This document shows, in pieces, positions 54,376 through 64,000 of a stretch of DNA of 64,000 nt. This DNA comes from Centroberyx gerrardi. Lineage: Eukaryota; Chordata; Actinopteri; Beryciformes; Berycidae. A program made the position numbers and the translations under genes. The stretch's first letter is position 1. Every line of letters starts with the position of its first letter. The notes beneath the pieces are model-generated. The model was not told the origin of the DNA. It did not search any database and saw nothing but the letters and a program-made list of their open reading frames with translations. Where the stretch lies: the NCBI RefSeq assembly GCF_048128805.1, contig NC_136002.1, forward strand, positions 33,855,042-33,919,041. Reading direction: 5' to 3'.

Positions 54376-57235
54376 ACTGAAAAACAAAAGAATGCATTGT
54401 ATATTTGTTTATCCTGTTATCAAACAAGTTGAACACAGCTTTGGACGGAGGGTACACGGACCTGAGGAGATTATCAATGAAGTTGTTTAATGAAGCTTGC
54501 AGAGTAGCCTACACCAAATTCCACCATTAAAACCGTTACGACATCTTTGTATGAACGACCTAATAGCGCCCCCTGTGTTTGGGGCGGTCTGTGAGAACAA
54601 ACTCCCCAGAGGGTTTGACAAAGATTTGCATTGATACTTGCAATATCAATAACGCATACTTTCTCTATTTATAAGTTGTCAAAATGTATGACGAGAACAT
54701 GATGCTTGTAAAGAGACTAGAGACTGAAGACAGCAGAATGAAAGTCATGGGTTAATGGACTGAGTGACTGATTATTGGCTACTGCTCACCTAGGCAATGC
54801 ATTATGGGTCTCAGTGTGAAGAACAAAATTAGATTAGTTCCAAAATTAGATTTCTACCATTTGAAAAAAGTGACGGTCCACTCTGACACAATAACTGACA
54901 GCAAAACATTAACCCAAATGATAGTACTTTTTAAAGGATAGCAAATGAAAGAAATGTCCTTGGCTGACAAACTGACAGGACTCTTAAAGACCGGATCCTC
55001 TAGATTTTAGAAATATTGAATGATGAGCGTCAAGTTTTTTTTCTCTCCTCAAAATGGGAATATAGCATTTTGGATTAAAACTTTTCATATGCAGGTGATT
55101 GCACAGGAGGACATAAAACAGTCTGATGCTCTGGGCAGTGAACTGATGATTCTGAACAACAGCATCATTAGTTACTATAGCAACGGCCACACAGCAGGAC
55201 TGATTATCAATAGGCAACTTGGGAAGAACATTCTCCACAAGGACACAAATATCAACTTGGCGTTCTTGGTTTTGATAATCAGCCCAGGACTGTGGAGCCA
55301 ACATGGCTGACAGTGGAAACTTCTGGCTGGTTAACTACAGGTTCTCTTTCCTGAATAAAAGGTCTGAAACAGTCTCATATAGAGGCTTTGAGGTGACACA
55401 CCACACCTTCTGGCGGCCATCTTGGAGGTCCTCAGCTCTGTGAACAGCTGACCATCACTGTCTTGTTGTTAACACATCTGATTAGCACACTAGCTAATGT
55501 ATCTAGTAGCAGCTAGCGTTAGCATGTTCACATTAACATCAGTGTGTTTGCCGGCTAGTTAGCTAGCTAACAGTTTGTTCAGGTTAACTGAGCTGACTCT
55601 TCTCAAGCTACAACTCAGAGTGTTTTGGAGTAGAGACTAGGGCTAAAGACAAGACAGTTTACTGTGTCACAGTAACCAAATCCACCTTATCACACTATTC
55701 ACTTTTACTGAGAACGTTACTGAATGGATCTACAGCCAGACCACAACAAGCTGACTCAGCTGCTCTCTGTTTTTAGCTGCTTGATACAGATTTACACTTT
55801 ATTAACTAACACACAGTTCTACAGTGTTCCTCCATGATGGAGCCATGGTGGTTGTTAGCAGACTGGTGATAAAACTGTAAAGCCCCTATGTGTAGACTGA
55901 TATGTACAGTAGCCTACAGTCTGCTGTACCCTGTGTGTCAGTGTGTACTGTTAGCTGTCAGTATGACCTATATATTATAGTAATTGTGATAAAGCTCCAT
56001 GTTCCTTGTCCTGTCTGATGGGTTTGGATGTGATTGCTGTCTGATCCAAATTTATGGCACAACTGCAAAGCCTCTGTTCAAAAATAACAGAAAAATCATC
56101 TTTCCTGACCACACTGATGGGTTGGCTCTGGTGCAGAGCGATGATACACAAGTCACACTATCAGCTAAGGGACACGAGAAAGATGGACATCGTCTGCATC
56201 ATGGATGGTTGAATGACAACTGAAACTATATCAAAACCACTTTAGAGAACATGGTGGGGTAGAAAGAGCAAAAATGTAATGAAAAAGCCACTGTTTGTTT
56301 TAGTTGGTAAGACCGCCCAAGTACATTGGCTCAGACTGTAGCCTGTGTGTCAGGGAAACTAGAAGTCAGAGTTTCATACCTGAGTTCACTGGACGGTAGA
56401 TCATTTTAATGTCAACCTGGTTTTAGAACTTGATCACTGCATCACTGCTTTTACATGAAAACCATGCATTGTCCTGTGTTTGCAATGTCCATAACCCCAG
56501 GACCCAGACAGCCTGTTGTCAAACCTGTCATGTAATTTTGGAGGAAATGCGTGGGAAAACCAGAAGCCTTTCCTCCTTAAACAGTTTTTGGAGATACTAG
56601 TTTCTCGGCCAGCACCAGTGCTCCTCTGCTCCGCTAGCTGAAGTAAACAGTTAAAAGCTCAAGGAGCTAGGTGAGCTGCCATGTGGTGATGTCACTTCCT
56701 GGTATAGCCCTTATAAAAAGCGCTGTATGAAACTCTTTGGTATGGTTAACTGGACACACCTGCCATCAGGTAAAAATAACATGACTCCAACTTTGGTGTT
56801 TATTTCCTTGAACTGAGAGTGTCAGTGGTCATTTATGTTGAGTGAGTTTCAGGACTCTTGGGCCCTTGAGAACTTTTAAAAAATTGTAAAAGTGTATTAC
56901 AAAAACAAATGGGTGTCAATAACAAAATAAGCATTCTGTCCTTCATTCATGAAAATATTTTGGGAAACATTGTTTTCTTCCAACAGCAACACAGCATCAG
57001 TCTGTGTGGACAGGATATTGTTGTCACTTCCCTTCTGTCTGAATGTTGCTTTCACATTTAACCAGAGCCGGCGCTTTAAAGTACCATAAATCTAGTTGTA
57101 GGCTGTTATCATAAGAGCCATTTGTGTCCCTAGCCATATTTTAAGAAATGTTAACCTGAATTCACATTGAATTGAATTCCTCCCTCCTTGTCTGTGCACC
57201 ACTGTCCACACCACATTACCCCAACTAGACACCAG
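54376..57235. other. intergenic, no gene supported
   Basis: Short ORFs at 55020..55310 and 55999..56223 lack recognisable domains or splice context. TAGCTAGCTA-type short repeats near 55555. Possibly promoter or leader DNA for unseen transcripts, but nothing shows it. Confidence 0.4.
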
Positions 57236-57854
57236 GGGCCGGATTCACCAGTGTGTTCTTAAGATAGATCTTAAGAAATGACATAAGAGGAAATTTTAGG
57301 AAGTTCTTAAGAAGGCTCTTAAGTGCAATTCCTCAATATTTTCTTAGTAACAGTCTAATTTCTTACGAATATCTTTAATTTTCCTACTTAAGAACTTCTC
57401 AAAATAGGGCCTGAATTAATTATGGTTAATAAACTTTAGGCTTACTGCCATTGAGGCTAGGAGACGAGGCTAGGAGACGAGGCTAGGAGACGAGGCTAGG
57501 AGGCAACCCAAAGTGCTTCCATCCACAAAACAATTGGGGAAAAACCTATTTAGGGCAACTAGAGCAAAGATTTAAACATTGGTTGCTGTTGTGTAAATAT
57601 ATGATATTAGAGGCTTACCTTTTCACTGTAGGAATTTTAAGACAGGTGAAGGGCTGTCTTAAAGTTAAGAAACAAATCAAATTTGAGAACTTTCATTTCA
57701 AGAATACCATTTATTCGTACGTTTTTTCTTAGGAAGAAACATAAGAAGAAAGTTAAGAAAATATATAAGAACTATTTTTCTTAAGACTAAAGTTAAGAAA
57801 AAAGTGGCACTTGAGAAGATTTTTTTTCTTAAGAAGGTTTTGTGAATCCGGCCC
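57236..57854. mobile_element. Harbinger-type MITE, 619 bp
   Basis: TIRs GGGCCGGATTCAC and GTGAATCCGGCCC are flanked by CAG on both sides (57233..57235 and 57855..57857), a 3-bp duplication. The interior is rich in CTTAAGAA. The TIR resembles that of the Harbinger element at 14901 (GGGGCGAATTCAC). It contains a 13-bp tandem repeat at 57462..57502 (GAGGCTAGGAGAC). No ORF. Confidence 0.82.
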
Positions 57855-57857
57855 CAG

Positions 57858-58610
57858 ATACACAGAGAAACCAACAGCATGTCAAACACAATTCCACATG
57901 CTCATGCAGGCTGTTTTTATTCTCAAGAGTTTGACCATATCTATATCACAAAAAAAATAAGCTTTCGTGACCCTCCACCCAGAAAAGGCAGACGTTATCC
58001 ATTTCTACACGTGCTGGCAGGGGATTGCTGTATTGCTGTGAACGTACAGTCAGTCGGCACAGGGCTGTGGCACTGTTGAACCCACAGGAGGAGGAGACCA
58101 GCTCCGCCTGGCCCGTCCTGTCCTCACCCTGTCCTCCTCTACCTAGAGAGGACACAGAAACCAGTCTAGCCTTTAAACCCGCTCTCGGTTTACCTCTGCT
58201 TGCACAAAGCAAATCTACTGATTTAATTTAAGCTGATTTAACATCTAGAGGCCTCCAGCTTCACCTCACAGCCCGATGCTGTTTCCACTTTTCAAAATAA
58301 AGGTCAGTATCACCCATTGGTTTTTTTTTGGGAATAGGTGAACTGAACTTTCCTGCCAGCTGGTGCCTTGAGGCCCTGAACATCTCCTTGAAAATCTTCT
58401 TCTTTGTGTCATTTTTTAAGTGCTAGCCAAAGTAGACTGATGTGTTCACATGTAGACACACTACACGCTAACTTTGGACTAAAGACTTTGGCCTAAAGTG
58501 TTCTAATGCTGGGTGCATTAGATAGTAATAACAGTTTCTGGACACCATGGCTGGGATATTCTCCTCCTGTAACTCGTCTTCTTCCTCCTCCTCCTCCTCT
58601 TCCTCCTCAT
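57858..58610 (-). other. probable abcg1 3' UTR and flank
   Basis: Lies directly after the abcg1 stop on the minus strand. A GAGGAG-rich tract is near 58575..58610. Short ORFs here are not supported. Confidence 0.5.
57914..57919 (-). terminator. candidate poly(A) signal of abcg1
   Basis: Minus-strand AATAAA about 700 bp past the abcg1 stop and just before a Harbinger-like MITE. Position and sense fit a 3' end, but no transcript data are available. Confidence 0.3.

Positions 58611-64000
<5,390 letters not shown>

Noticed and set aside
54984..56223. Short ORFs at 54984..55310 and 55999..56223 as candidate genes
   Set aside because: Overlapping frames on both strands, no domain, no splice signals that join them.

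Overview
The window looks like genomic DNA from a teleost fish, probably a percomorph. It has vertebrate intron-exon genes with GT-AG splice sites, many CA/GA/CT microsatellites, and a repeat load typical of fish: L2-like and Rex1/Babar-like LINEs, an L1-like fragment, a DIRS element, an LTR element, tRNA-derived SINEs, and hAT, PIF/Harbinger, pogo, Tc1 and TTAA-flanked MITE copies. The species cannot be named from sequence alone. No bacterial operon, CRISPR array or rRNA gene is visible.

Three protein-coding genes are supported. (1) clrn1 (clarin-1, the Usher syndrome type 3 gene family) is complete on the minus strand in three exons (13429..13681, 9370..9549, 7265..7530). It encodes 232 aa, and its exon lengths of 253, 180 and 266 bp equal those of the human gene. 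A cluster of TAATTA homeodomain-type sites lies just upstream of its start codon. (2) A plus-strand scavenger-receptor cysteine-rich (SRCR) membrane receptor gene runs from 18661 to 39583. It has a signal-peptide exon, seven SRCR exons arranged a-(b-a)x3, one Ig-like exon, one transmembrane exon and a cytoplasmic exon. All splice phases agree, giving about 920 aa. (3) The last four exons of abcg1 (an ABCG-type sterol exporter half-transporter) lie on the minus strand at 63508..63608, 61132..61290, 60039..60157 and 58611..58839. The rest of that gene is beyond the right edge.

Layout: 1-7 kb is intergenic DNA with GA, AT and minisatellite blocks and SINE/LINE tails. 7-14 kb is clrn1. 14-18 kb is a mobile-element cluster (a Harbinger element with a nested MITE, and a 1.1 kb inverted-end repeat). 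18-40 kb is the SRCR receptor, whose introns are filled with DIRS, gag, LINE, hAT, solo-LTR and foldback elements. 40-57 kb is intergenic and repeat-rich: a TTAA foldback element, an L1 3' end, an L2 LINE split by a pogo element, and a 2.1 kb structure with 422-bp promoter-like inverted arms. 57-64 kb is a Harbinger MITE followed by the 3' part of abcg1.

The most interesting points are these. The SRCR array is a mosaic: the b exons and the 95-bp intron behind them are almost identical in three cassettes, while the neighbouring a exons differ in short loop-like patches. (CT)n tracts of very different length serve as the polypyrimidine tract of the duplicated b exons. A damaged partial copy of the first SRCR exon sits in the next intron. 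The inward-facing promoter-like inverted repeat at 52.3-54.4 kb has no ORF and no family I recognise. Several nested insertions can be dated relative to each other because the empty site or the target duplication is visible in this window.
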